A stretch of 64,000 nucleotides of DNA, from positions 41,901 through 105,900 of the forward strand of contig NZ_VIDQ01000017.1 in the NCBI RefSeq assembly GCF_009760915.1. Direction: 5' to 3'. Below the pieces are notes generated by a model that saw only the letters and a program-made list of their open reading frames with translations, had not been told where the DNA came from and ran no database searches. Source of the DNA: Azohydromonas aeria (GTDB lineage: Bacteria > Pseudomonadota > Gammaproteobacteria > Burkholderiales > Burkholderiaceae_C). Positions 1-8,151 of this stretch are shown here, piece after piece (position 1 is the stretch's first letter; each line of letters opens with the position of its first letter). Both the position numbers and the translations under genes were made by a program.

Positions 1-1026
1 CCGGCGCAGCGAGCCTTCGACCGCGCGGCGTGCCGCCAGCAGCGCCTCGGCCAGGGCGAAGAAGCGGTGCGCGGGCGTGCCGTCGGCGGCGGCCTTGCGG
101 GTGCGCCGCGCCAGCGTGGCGGCGGACAGCAGCGCCAGCCGCTCGGTGTCAGCCCCCAGCGGCGCCAGCGCGTCGCCGGCCTGGAACCAGCGCTGCCAGG
201 CCACCAGGGCCTGCGCCACGGCGCGGGGGCCGTAGCTGCCGGCGTGCAGGGCGGGCAGGGCGCCGCGCAGCGTTTCAGCGATGGTGTCGCGCTCGTCCGT
301 CCAGCACGCGCGCGCGGCGGCAAAGGCCTCGGCCAAGGCGGCGCCGGCATCGGCGCCGGTGTCTTCGGCGGCGTCCAGATCCGCCGGCCAGCGCAGCGGC
401 GACAGCGGCTTGCGCAGGCGCCGCGCCAGCAGCGCGGCGTACTTCTCCGGCGTGTCCCGGCACGCCGCCAGGTACGCGGCCAGCGCCGGGTCCAGGTCGT
501 CGCTGGCGACGTGGCGGCGCCAGAACTCGTGCACCGCCTGCAGCAGCAGCGCGCTGTCGTCGGGCAGCGGCGCCAATGCCAGCGGCATTCCGGCGGCGAA
601 GGGCACGTCCGCCAGCGCGCGCTGGCAGAAGCCGTGGATGGTGAAGATCGCCGCCTCGTCGAAGCACTGCAGCGCCAGCGCCAGGCGCTGCGCCAGCACG
701 GCCTCGTCCAGGCCGTGGCGCTCGCGCAAGGACCGCAGCAGCGCCGGCACGAAGGCGTCGCTTGGCGGCGGCGCGCCGCCCTGCAGCACGGCCAGCGTCT
801 GCGCCAGCCGCGCGCGCACGCGCTCGCGCAGCTCGGCCGTGGCGGCGTTGGTGAAGGTCACGACCAGGATCTGCGGCAGCTCCAGCCCGCGCTCCAGCAG
901 CAGCCGCAGCACCAGGCCGCAGATGTTCCAGGTCTTGCCCGTGCCGGCCGAGGCCTCGATCAGGCCGATGCCGTCGAGCGGGCAATTAAGGAGGTCGAGC
1001 TCGGGGCGGGTCATGGATGGCTTCAT
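1..1026 (-). CDS. recB: Exodeoxyribonuclease V beta subunit RecB (N-terminal part, cut by window edge)
   Basis: This is the start of RecB, the helicase-nuclease subunit of RecBCD, which processes double-strand breaks for recombination. The 342 visible codons hold a UvrD-like Walker A motif, ASAGTGKT, at residues 25-32, followed by the TFTN motif typical of superfamily 1A helicases. RecB is normally about 1,200 residues, so the second helicase part and the nuclease domain lie beyond the left edge. The reading frame is open to base 1. Two ATGs are possible: 1026 (used here) and 1014; neither has a strong ribosome-binding site. It follows recC on the same strand, as in many proteobacteria, and recD would be expected further left. 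Confidence 0.93.
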   Translation of the reverse strand, partial: MKPSMTRPELDLLNCPLDGIGLIEASAGTGKTWNICGLVLRLLLERGLELPQILVVTFTNAATAELRERVRARLAQTLAVLQGGAPPPSDAFVPALLRSLRERHGLDEAVLAQRLALALQCFDEAAIFTIHGFCQRALADVPFAAGMPLALAPLPDDSALLLQAVHEFWRRHVASDDLDPALAAYLAACRDTPEKYAALLARRLRKPLSPLRWPADLDAAEDTGADAGAALAEAFAAARACWTDERDTIAETLRGALPALHAGSYGPRAVAQALVAWQRWFQAGDALAPLGADTERLALLSAATLARRTRKAAADGTPAHRFFALAEALLAARRAVEGSLRR

Positions 1027-1098
1027 GACAGAAGCACTGCCGCTCCGAGAGGCGTCAACTTGCGGCATCCCGCCAGCCACGTTGCTTCGCACCCCGAT

Positions 1099-1226
1099 CC
1101 GTCATTCCGGCGAAAGCCGGAATCCACGCGCACCGATGCGGTGGCCTGGCTGACGCCGGCATGTGCCTGCGCTGGCCAGCGCGACATCGCGGCGTTCGTG
1201 GATTCCGGCTTCCGCCGGAATGACGG
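1099..1226. repeat. Nested inverted repeat between recC and recB
   Basis: A 29-bp arm at 1099-1127 recurs in inverted orientation at 1198-1226 with one mismatch. Each arm is itself a small hairpin (ATTCCGGC, 4-nt loop, GCCGGAAT at 1104-1123 and 1202-1221). The 70 bp between the arms have no open frame of note. The structure resembles the dispersed intergenic palindromes (REP/MITE-like) common in Burkholderiales and Xanthomonas. It fills much of the 280-bp recC-recB gap and could form a large stem-loop in the transcript. Confidence 0.8.
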
Positions 1227-1306
1227 AGTAGAGGGCGCGCCGCCTTGGCTGACGGGATGCCGCGGGCTTCGGACTCCGTGGCCGCTCATTCCAGCTCTCA
1301 CGCCCT

Positions 1307-4300
1307 TCACGTCTCCACCCCCCTCAAACACTCCCGCAGCGGCCCGAGCACCGCCCGCGCCGTGCGGACGAACTCCTCGTCCAGCGGATCGCTGCAGCCG
1401 CGCAGCGCCAGCCGGTAGGCGGCGTCGTCGCCTTCCCCGGGCCACAGCGGCGTGCCGTGCCAGGCCGAGCGCGCCTTGCCGATCTGCTCCCCGCCCTCCA
1501 TGAAGGCCCAGGCCGCGCCCGGGAAGAAGCGCAGCGGGCGCGTCAGCCCCTCGCGGTAGAGCGCCAGCAACGCCGCCAGCGTGCGCCGCGGCTGCGGTGC
1601 CTCGGCGAACCCGATCCAGGTGTCGCGCGCGCGCCAGCGCACGCGCGGCGCCACGCCCGGCGGCCGGGCCGCGCACAGCCACAGCTGCCACAGCCAGGCC
1701 TCGACGTGGTCGGCCGCCCGCGCGTCGCCATAGCGCCCGCGCCACAGCCCGTCCGGGCGCAGGTCGGCGCAGGCGCCCTCCAGCTGCCACGCCTCGCCCG
1801 CCACCGCGATGTCCAGCACGGCGCTGAACGGCGCCAGCGGCGGCGTCGCCACCGTGGCCGCGCCCGGCGCCGCGGCGTAGTCCGACAGCCGCGCCATCTC
1901 CCGCTCCAGCAGCAGCCCGCCCAGCCGCCCGGCCGGGTACTCGGTGCCGGCCCGGGCCAGGCGTTGCAGCGAGGCGGCATCGCGCCCGGACTCCAGCGCC
2001 GGCAGCAGCCGCGCCGCCAGCGCGCGCCGGTCCGTGCCTTCGGGCAGGAAGGTCTCCTCGTCGCGCAGCGGCTGCGCCGCGCGCGGCAGCGCCAGCCCCA
2101 GGCGACGCGTCAGCAGGTAGCGGCACGGGTTGCGGAAGAACTCGGCCAGCTGCTCCAGCGACACCTGCCGCCACGCCGGGTCGTGCGGCAGCGGCGCGGT
2201 GAAGAAGGCCGGGCCGGGCATCCCGGGGCCGGGGCCGGGGCCCGGGGCCGCGTCGTCGTCGTCGTCCCCGGCATCCGCCGCGGGCAGCGGCGCCCCGGCC
2301 GCGAGGGCCGGCGCCGACAGCGAGGCCCGCAGCGCCTCGGCCATGTCGGCGTCGAAGCCGCGCAGCCGCGCATCGCCCTCGGGGTCGAAGTTCTCACTCG
2401 CAAAGGGCTGCAGCGGGTGCTCCACCACCAGCCGCGCGCGCGCGCCGTCCAGCGCCGCCGGCGAGGCGTCGGCGGCGACGGCGGGCACCAGCACGTCGAG
2501 CAGCTCCGTCACCAGCACCGAGGGCGGCCGCGGCGAGCCGTCGCGCACGCTGCGGCCGGTGCACGACAGCACCAGCCGCTCCCGCGCGGCCAGTACCAGG
2601 TCCAGGAACAGGTTGCGCTCGTCGAGGCGGCGCTGCGGGTCGCCGCGGCGCGGCGCCAGCGCCATCAGGTCGAACTCGGCCGGGCGCTGCGCGGTGGGGA
2701 AGGCGCCGTCGTCCAGGCCGATGGCGCACACCACCCGGAAAGGCAGGCCGCGCAACCCGGCCATCGGCGCGAAGGTGACCCGGCCCGTAGGCACGCTCTC
2801 GCACCGGGCCAGCTGCGCAGCCAGGGCGGCGCGCACCAGCGCCGGCGACAGCGGCGCCTCCACGCTGGCGGCGCGCGCGGGCTCGTCCAGCACGGCCAGC
2901 GCGCGGCGCAGCGCGTGCATGTCCTCCGCCTGCCCGGCCGCGTCGGGGGCCAGCAGCGCGTCGGCCGCGTCGAGCAGCGCGGCGCGCCAGGCCGCCGCCG
3001 GCATCGGGTGCGACAGCTGCGCGTCCAGCCGCCGCAGCACGGCGATGAAGCGCCAGAACGCGCCCAGCGCCAGCGCGTCGCCGCCCTCGTCGGCCAGCGC
3101 GGGCAGCCGCTCGCCAAAAGGCTCAAGGCTTTGCGCCGGCAATGCGTAGCCCAGGTACAGCCGGGACAGGCCTTCCGCAAAGGAATGGCGCCCGGCGTCC
3201 AGGCCCCAGCGGATGGCGGCGTCGTCCATCCAGGCGCGGATGCGCTCCAGCGCCGCGGCGTCGAGCCCGAAGCGGCGCGCCACCGGCGGCTGCTGCAGCA
3301 GCTCGAACACGGCCGCGGCGTTGAAGCGCGAGCCGGCCAGCGCCAGCGCCGCCAGCAGCGCGCGCGCCGGCGCGCCGGCCGGCGCCGCGGCGTGCCCGGT
3401 GACGGCCCAGGGAATGGAGCGTTCGGCCGGCGCGGTGCCGAACACCGCCTCGACCAGCGGCGCGGTGGCGGGCAGGTCCGGCGTGACCACCAGCACGTCC
3501 GAGGGGCGCAGCGTCGGGTCGGCGGCGAAGAGCGAGAGCAGCAGGTCGTGCAGCGCCTCCAGCTCGCGCGTGCGCGAGTGCGCCACGTGCAGCTCGATGC
3601 TGCGGTCGCCGTCGGCCAGCGCCACGCTGCCCGGCGCCAGCTCGCGCAGCTCCAGCATCGCGTCCTGCAGCTGGCCCAGCAGCGTGGGCGCGGCGGCGGG
3701 CTCGAAACGGCTGTCGTCGATCTCGGCCTCGGTGGCGGCTTCGATCAGCAGGTCCAGCTGCGCCTGCGTCTGCCGGCCCCAGGCGGCGAGCAGCCGCTGG
3801 CCGACCTCGTGGTAGAGCGCGCGGCCCTGCTGCTCCAGCCGCGCGATGCGGCGCGTGTCCACCAGCTCGAACCAGTATTCGCGGCAGGGGTTCAGCACGT
3901 ACAGCCGCACCTCGATGCGCCGCGCCAGCGCCTGCAGCAGCGCCAGGTGCAGCGGCGAGAGCGCCGCCGGCGTGAACACGTGCAGCTCGCGCGGCAGCCC
4001 GGTGGCGGCGCGCAGCGCGTCGTCGTCCAGCGCTTCCAGCGCCCGCAGCAGCGGCGCGGCGGGATGCCCGCCCGACAGCCCCAGGTCGGCGCGCAGGCGC
4101 CGCCACAGCGCGGCCTGCCAGCCTTCGTCCGGCGTCTCGGCCCCGAGGCCGGCCGGCGCGTGGGCGCTCCAGGCCTGCAGCCAGTCGGGGCGGTGGTGCG
4201 CGTAGCGCGCCAGCAGCGCCGCGCTGCGCTGCGCCAGCTCCCAGCGCAGGGTGTCGTCGGCATGGCTCAGCCACTGCTGCAGCCGCGGCTGCGCCGCGAC

Positions 4301-4612
4301 GAACTCCGCCTCGCCCAGCAGCGCGAACACGCGCCAGGCCAGTGCCGCCGGCTCCAGCGCCGCCAGCGCGCCGCCGCCGCCCGGCAGCCGGGCCGAGCGG
4401 GCCGCCAGCCACGCGGACAACTCCGCGAAGGCCACGTGGGCGCACACGCCCTGCGCGCGCGCCAGCGCCAGCGTGAGCGCGCGGCGCACCGCCGTGCCGG
4501 GCACCAGCAGGTGCACGGGCTCGAAGGGATCGCCGCCGGTGTCCGCGTCCAGGGCCTGCAGCAGCGCGTCCTGCAGCGCCTCGAAGCGGTTGGAAAAACA
4601 GATGCTCAACAT
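1307..4612 (-). CDS. recC: Exodeoxyribonuclease V gamma subunit RecC
   Basis: RecC is the subunit of RecBCD that recognises Chi and splits the DNA strands. The 1,101-residue product has the usual family length. It starts with the RecC N-terminal pattern (SNRFEALQDALL) and carries the expected inactive helicase-like regions. ATG at 4612 begins the family-typical N terminus. An Asp-rich stretch followed by a Gly-Pro repeat, encoded around 2205-2275 near the C-terminal third, looks like a slippage-derived insertion in a surface loop. The gene precedes recB on the same strand, separated by 280 bp that contain an inverted repeat. Whether both are one transcript is not shown by the sequence. Confidence 0.93.
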   Translation of the reverse strand: MLSICFSNRFEALQDALLQALDADTGGDPFEPVHLLVPGTAVRRALTLALARAQGVCAHVAFAELSAWLAARSARLPGGGGALAALEPAALAWRVFALLGEAEFVAAQPRLQQWLSHADDTLRWELAQRSAALLARYAHHRPDWLQAWSAHAPAGLGAETPDEGWQAALWRRLRADLGLSGGHPAAPLLRALEALDDDALRAATGLPRELHVFTPAALSPLHLALLQALARRIEVRLYVLNPCREYWFELVDTRRIARLEQQGRALYHEVGQRLLAAWGRQTQAQLDLLIEAATEAEIDDSRFEPAAAPTLLGQLQDAMLELRELAPGSVALADGDRSIELHVAHSRTRELEALHDLLLSLFAADPTLRPSDVLVVTPDLPATAPLVEAVFGTAPAERSIPWAVTGHAAAPAGAPARALLAALALAGSRFNAAAVFELLQQPPVARRFGLDAAALERIRAWMDDAAIRWGLDAGRHSFAEGLSRLYLGYALPAQSLEPFGERLPALADEGGDALALGAFWRFIAVLRRLDAQLSHPMPAAAWRAALLDAADALLAPDAAGQAEDMHALRRALAVLDEPARAASVEAPLSPALVRAALAAQLARCESVPTGRVTFAPMAGLRGLPFRVVCAIGLDDGAFPTAQRPAEFDLMALAPRRGDPQRRLDERNLFLDLVLAARERLVLSCTGRSVRDGSPRPPSVLVTELLDVLVPAVAADASPAALDGARARLVVEHPLQPFASENFDPEGDARLRGFDADMAEALRASLSAPALAAGAPLPAADAGDDDDDAAPGPGPGPGMPGPAFFTAPLPHDPAWRQVSLEQLAEFFRNPCRYLLTRRLGLALPRAAQPLRDEETFLPEGTDRRALAARLLPALESGRDAASLQRLARAGTEYPAGRLGGLLLEREMARLSDYAAAPGAATVATPPLAPFSAVLDIAVAGEAWQLEGACADLRPDGLWRGRYGDARAADHVEAWLWQLWLCAARPPGVAPRVRWRARDTWIGFAEAPQPRRTLAALLALYREGLTRPLRFFPGAAWAFMEGGEQIGKARSAWHGTPLWPGEGDDAAYRLALRGCSDPLDEEFVRTARAVLGPLRECLRGVET

Positions 4613-4835
4613 CGCGGGGCCGCCGCGCGCGGGTGGGGCGCACGGGGGCGGGTGGGTTCATGCCGGTCCGGCGAGGCAAGGGGCCGGGCGGCCGGGGAAA
4701 GGATCGCACGCGCGCGCGAAGGGCGGGAGGATAGCGGGGCGGGGATGTCCGGGCGCGGCGCGGGCGCACTGCTTGCAGGGCGCGGCCGCAAGATGTCACG
4801 CCGGGATGGCGTTCACGAATGAAGGAGGAGTGGGC

Positions 4836-5240
4836 ATGGAGCTGTACATCGCGCCGCTGGCGCGCGCCGTCGAGCGGCTGGACGAGGCGCTGCGGCGCTG
4901 CCAGCTCGACCCGGGCGACCTGCTGATCCAGGACGGGCTGGTGCAGCGCTTCGAGTTCGGCTTCGACCTGGGCTGCAAGGCGCTGCGCCGCTGCCTGGGC
5001 CTGGCCTCGGGCGACGCCCGGGCCGCGCAGGCGATGGACATGGAGACGCTCATCGGCCTGGCGCACGCGCAGGGCCTGCTGCCGGGCGACTGGTCGGCGT
5101 GGCGGCTGTGGAGCGATCTGCGCGCGCACACCGGCCATGACGGCGAGGAGCCGATGGGCCCGGAAGTGGTGGCCGCCGTGCCGCGCTTCGTGGACGAGCT
5201 GCGCTACCTGCAGCGGCGGCTGGCGGGGCGGGTGGTGTGA
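4836..5240 (+). CDS. HEPN-like nucleotidyltransferase substrate-binding protein, copy 1 (motif tyrosine missing)
   Basis: This 134-residue protein belongs to the HI0074/HEPN-like family that pairs with small MNT nucleotidyltransferases. ATG at 4836 follows a strong ribosome-binding site (AAGGAGGAG). It is a diverged tandem paralogue of the next gene: the two are the same length, and much of the sequence matches. The HEPN active-site pattern R-x4-H is present (R96, H101). However, the RX4HXY tyrosine of the family is replaced by Gly103 (H-D-G), where the neighbour has H-T-Y. The helix that reads FEFTYELSHK in copy 2 reads FEFGFDLGCK here. The copy may be degenerate or specialised. Its role as toxin, decoy or structural partner is inference. 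Confidence 0.75.
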   Translation: MELYIAPLARAVERLDEALRRCQLDPGDLLIQDGLVQRFEFGFDLGCKALRRCLGLASGDARAAQAMDMETLIGLAHAQGLLPGDWSAWRLWSDLRAHTGHDGEEPMGPEVVAAVPRFVDELRYLQRRLAGRVV

Positions 5241-5283
5241 GCGCCGCACAATCGCCGTGAATGCCGCGGGAAGGAAGCACGCC

Positions 5284-5688
5284 ATGGAACTCGACATCAC
5301 GCCGCTGGGACGGGCCGTCGCGCGCCTGGATGAAGGCTTGCAGCGCTATCAGCGAGATATCGGCGACGACCAGATCCGCGACGGCCTGATCCAGCGCTTC
5401 GAGTTCACCTACGAGCTCTCGCACAAGATGCTCAAGCGCTACCTAGAAGCGGCCTCCGCCAGCCCGGCCGACTTCGACGCCATGGACTTCCAGACCCTGG
5501 TCCGCACCGGCAACGAGCAGGGCCTGCTGCTGGGCGACTGGCCGGCATGGCGGACGTGGCGATACCTGCGTGCACGCACCAGCCATACCTATAACGAGGA
5601 CGTGGCGCTGGAGGTGGTGGCTGCCATCCCGGGTTTCCTGGCGGAGGCGCGCCACCTGCTGCAGCGGCTGACGGAACGCACCGGATGA
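5284..5688 (+). CDS. HEPN-like nucleotidyltransferase substrate-binding protein, copy 2 (intact motif)
   Basis: A 134-residue HI0074/HEPN-like protein with the complete RX4HXY motif (R96, H101, Y103). In characterised HepT/MntA systems the HEPN partner is an RNase toxin, and the MNT partner AMPylates the tyrosine of this motif. The gene lies 43 bp after copy 1, and its stop overlaps the start of the nucleotidyltransferase gene by 4 bp (ATGA), so the two are probably translationally coupled. Its conserved FEFTYELSHKMLKRYLE helix is close to the family consensus. Whether it is a toxin here, or a non-toxic substrate-binding subunit as first described for HI0074, cannot be told from sequence. Confidence 0.8.
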   Translation: MELDITPLGRAVARLDEGLQRYQRDIGDDQIRDGLIQRFEFTYELSHKMLKRYLEAASASPADFDAMDFQTLVRTGNEQGLLLGDWPAWRTWRYLRARTSHTYNEDVALEVVAAIPGFLAEARHLLQRLTERTG

Positions 5689-6086
5689 AGGCCGCCATCG
5701 AGCCCATGCCTGCCGTGGCACTGCGCCCGGCCGAATGGGACATCGTGCGCGCGATCCTGGCGCGCTGGGTGCCGGACCGGCCGGTGTGGGCGTTCGGCTC
5801 GCGTGTCACCGGCCGCTGCAAGCCTTATTCGGACCTGGACTTGGCCGTGGGCGGTGCGCAGCGCCTGCCGGCGTCGCTGCTGGCGGCGCTGGCTGAGGCG
5901 TTTGTCGAGTCTGACTTGCCTTTCAAAGTAGACGTGCTGGACTGGAATGCCGCCGACGCGTCGTTCAAGTCCTTGGTGAGTCCACAGCGGGTGCCCGTGC
6001 AGCCGGGCACCTCGGACGACTCTCAGCGCCGCGCCACCCCCTGCGCCCCCGAGTACGGCGCCGGCTCGAAGGGCGCGCTCTCGTAG
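5685..6086 (+). CDS. MNT-type minimal nucleotidyltransferase (partner of HEPN-like proteins)
   Basis: A 133-residue protein with the minimal nucleotidyltransferase signature GSX10DXD: G38-S39, then D50-L51-D52, with a third acidic residue in the strand FKVDVLDW. HI0073/MntA-type proteins transfer nucleotides, and in HepT/MntA systems they neutralise the HEPN toxin by AMPylation. The start overlaps the stop of the upstream HEPN gene by 4 bp. The usual family end would fall near VPVQ (about residue 105). About 28 further residues run on and overlap the convergent DUF4148 gene by 64 bp, which suggests loss of an original stop codon. Confidence 0.82.
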   Translation: MKAAIEPMPAVALRPAEWDIVRAILARWVPDRPVWAFGSRVTGRCKPYSDLDLAVGGAQRLPASLLAALAEAFVESDLPFKVDVLDWNAADASFKSLVSPQRVPVQPGTSDDSQRRATPCAPEYGAGSKGALS

Positions 6087-6454
6087 CCGCGCCGGTAGGC
6101 GTTGCCCGCGCCCACGAACACCTCGCCGCGGGCAATCGCCTCGGCCAGCTCGGCCTTGACCTGCGCGCGGGTCTTGCCGGTGGGCAGGCCCGCCAGCGGC
6201 GCTGGGGCGGACTCGTGCACCGTGTAGTTGGCGCTGGCGGCCGGCGGCACGCCGCCGTGCGACACCTCGCCGCGCGCCACTGCCTCGGCCAGCTCGGCTT
6301 TCACTTGCGCGCGCGTCTTGCCCGGCACGGCGTCGGCGAAGGAGGGCGGCGCCGATTCGCGCAGCACGCTGGAGAGGTCAGCGGCCTGGCTGTTGAAGCT
6401 CAGCAGCGCGGCGCAGGCGGCGGCCAGGACGGTGGTGACCAGGGTGGCTTTCAT
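6023..6454 (-). CDS. DUF4148 family exported protein with two repeats
   Basis: A small periplasmic protein of unknown function. ATG at 6454 was chosen because it begins a clear signal peptide (MKATLVTTVLAAACAALL, cut after SQAA) and follows an AAAGGT ribosome-binding site; an upstream in-frame start would add 29 residues that do not look like a signal. The mature part has two near-identical modules, GKTRAQVKAELAEA followed by ARGEV, the hallmark of DUF4148. These proteins are abundant in Burkholderiales and often occur in many copies. It is divergent from trkA. Its 3' end overlaps that of the MNT gene. Confidence 0.85.
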   Translation of the reverse strand: MKATLVTTVLAAACAALLSFNSQAADLSSVLRESAPPSFADAVPGKTRAQVKAELAEAVARGEVSHGGVPPAASANYTVHESAPAPLAGLPTGKTRAQVKAELAEAIARGEVFVGAGNAYRRGYESAPFEPAPYSGAQGVARR

Positions 6455-6642
6455 GGCGGACCTTTCGGCAACAGGGTGGAACAAGGGGTCCAGCCACATC
6501 GGCGGGGTGACAGGTTCTGGCGCCCGGGCTGGTGCATCCAACTTTGGGCGCCGGGATTCACGCCGGCTTCAAGCAGCGGTCACGTTTTGGTCACCGCGTC
6601 CGGCTTGCCGCCGGCAGTGCCGGGGATGAAGATGCCCGCCGC

Positions 6643-8133
6643 ATGAACATCGTCATCCTGGGAGCCGGCCGCGTCGGCGAGAGCGTGGCCGAAAGCCTGG
6701 CCTCCGAAGCCAACGACATCACCGTCATCGACACCGACCCGGCGCGGCTAGCGCTGCTGCAGGACCGGCTCGACCTGCGCGGCGTGGCCGGCAACGGCAT
6801 CCAGCCCTCGGTGCTGCTCGACGCGGGCATCGGCGACGCCGACCTCTTCATCGCCTGCGCGCAGCTCGACGAGTCCAACCTCGTGGCCTGCAAGGTCGCG
6901 CGCCAGCTCTTCAACGTGCCCACCACCATCGCGCGGCTGCGCAGCCCGGAGTTCCAGGAGGGCATGCCGCTGACCACCGAGCGCGAGGGCTTCGGCGTGG
7001 ACCGCGTCATCTGCCCCGAGGAGTCGGTGATGCGCTCGATCTGGCAGCTCATCCGCTACCCCGAGGCGCTGCAGGTGCTGGAGCTGGCGCAGGGGCTGCT
7101 GAGCCTGGTGGCGGTGCGCGCCGTGGCCGGCGGGCCGCTGGTGGGGCACCGGCTCGACGAGATCCCGAAGCTCGTGCCCGGCGCCGACATGCGCATGGTG
7201 GCCATCTACCGCCAGGACAAGGCCGTGGCCGACGTCTGCGGCAGCACCTGCATCGAGCCCGGCGACGAGGTCTTCGTGCTCAGCCCCAGCGGCCAGCTGC
7301 GCCGCGTGCTGGGCGCGTTGCGCGAGCGCGACCGCCCGGTGCGCCGCATCATGATCGCCGGCGGCGGCCGCGTGGGCCTGCGCCTGGCGCGGCAGCTGCG
7401 CGGCGAGGTGCAGGTCAAGATCATCGAGGTCAGCCGCGGGCGCTGCGACTACCTGGCCACGCAGCTGCCCGGCGACGTGCTGGTGCTCAACGGCGACTCC
7501 ACCGACGAGGACCTGCTGGGCGACGAGAACGTGCAGGACATGGACCTGTTCCTGGCCCTGACCAGCGACGACGAGGACAACATCATGGCCTGCCTGCTGG
7601 CCAAGCGCATGGGCGCGCGCCACGTGCTGGCGCTCATCAACCGCAAGGCCTACGCCGACCTGGTGCAGGGCACGACCATCGACATCGCGCTGTCGCCGGC
7701 GCAGGCCGTCATCGGCGAGCTGCTGGCGCACGTGCGCTGGGGCAACGTCGAGGCGGTGCACTCGCTGCGCCACGGCACGGCCGAGGTGCTGGAGGCGGTG
7801 GTCAGCGGCGACGCCGGCACCAGCAAGCTCGTGGGCCGGCGCATCGACCAGATCCCGCTGCCCGCCGGGGCCCAGATCGGCGCCATCGTGCGCGGGCTAC
7901 CCGACCCGCACGAGGGCGGCGAGCCGCGGCGCGAGGAGCGCGGGCGCGGCGGCCGCGGCGGCCTGGCGCTGCGCCGCCGGCGCGCGGCCTCGGAAGTGGA
8001 GCAGGCCCGCATCGTCATGGCCCACCACGACACCGAGGTGCTGGCCGGCGACCACCTCATCGTCTTCCTGCCCAACAAGAAGCAGGTGCGCGAGGTGCAG
8101 CGGCTGTTCCAGGTCTCGCCCCTGTTCCTCTGA
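6643..8133 (+). CDS. trkA: Trk potassium uptake regulatory protein TrkA
   Basis: TrkA is the cytoplasmic NAD-binding gating ring of the Trk potassium transporter. The 496-residue product has two RCK modules, each with a Rossmann glycine motif (GAGRVGE near residue 7, GGGRVGL near residue 240) and a C-terminal TrkA_C part. ATG at 6643 starts directly at the first Rossmann strand. The protein is about 40 residues longer than the usual ~458. The extra length is an Arg/Gly-rich segment at about residues 420-450, inside the second TrkA_C domain (LPDPHEGGEPRREERGRG and on). trkH follows after 18 bp, so the pair is an operon. Confidence 0.95.
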   Translation: MNIVILGAGRVGESVAESLASEANDITVIDTDPARLALLQDRLDLRGVAGNGIQPSVLLDAGIGDADLFIACAQLDESNLVACKVARQLFNVPTTIARLRSPEFQEGMPLTTEREGFGVDRVICPEESVMRSIWQLIRYPEALQVLELAQGLLSLVAVRAVAGGPLVGHRLDEIPKLVPGADMRMVAIYRQDKAVADVCGSTCIEPGDEVFVLSPSGQLRRVLGALRERDRPVRRIMIAGGGRVGLRLARQLRGEVQVKIIEVSRGRCDYLATQLPGDVLVLNGDSTDEDLLGDENVQDMDLFLALTSDDEDNIMACLLAKRMGARHVLALINRKAYADLVQGTTIDIALSPAQAVIGELLAHVRWGNVEAVHSLRHGTAEVLEAVVSGDAGTSKLVGRRIDQIPLPAGAQIGAIVRGLPDPHEGGEPRREERGRGGRGGLALRRRRAASEVEQARIVMAHHDTEVLAGDHLIVFLPNKKQVREVQRLFQVSPLFL

Positions 8134-8151
8134 TCGCCGGGAACCGCGCGC

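Noticed and set aside
1457..4822. A 1,121-codon plus-strand frame opposite recC
   Set aside because: Same effect of composition; low-complexity Arg/Gln/Gly product, while recC on the other strand has clear family motifs.
4613..4835. A small gene between recC and the HEPN genes
   Set aside because: Frames here are extensions of antisense shadows; no ribosome-binding site except the one serving the HEPN start at 4836.
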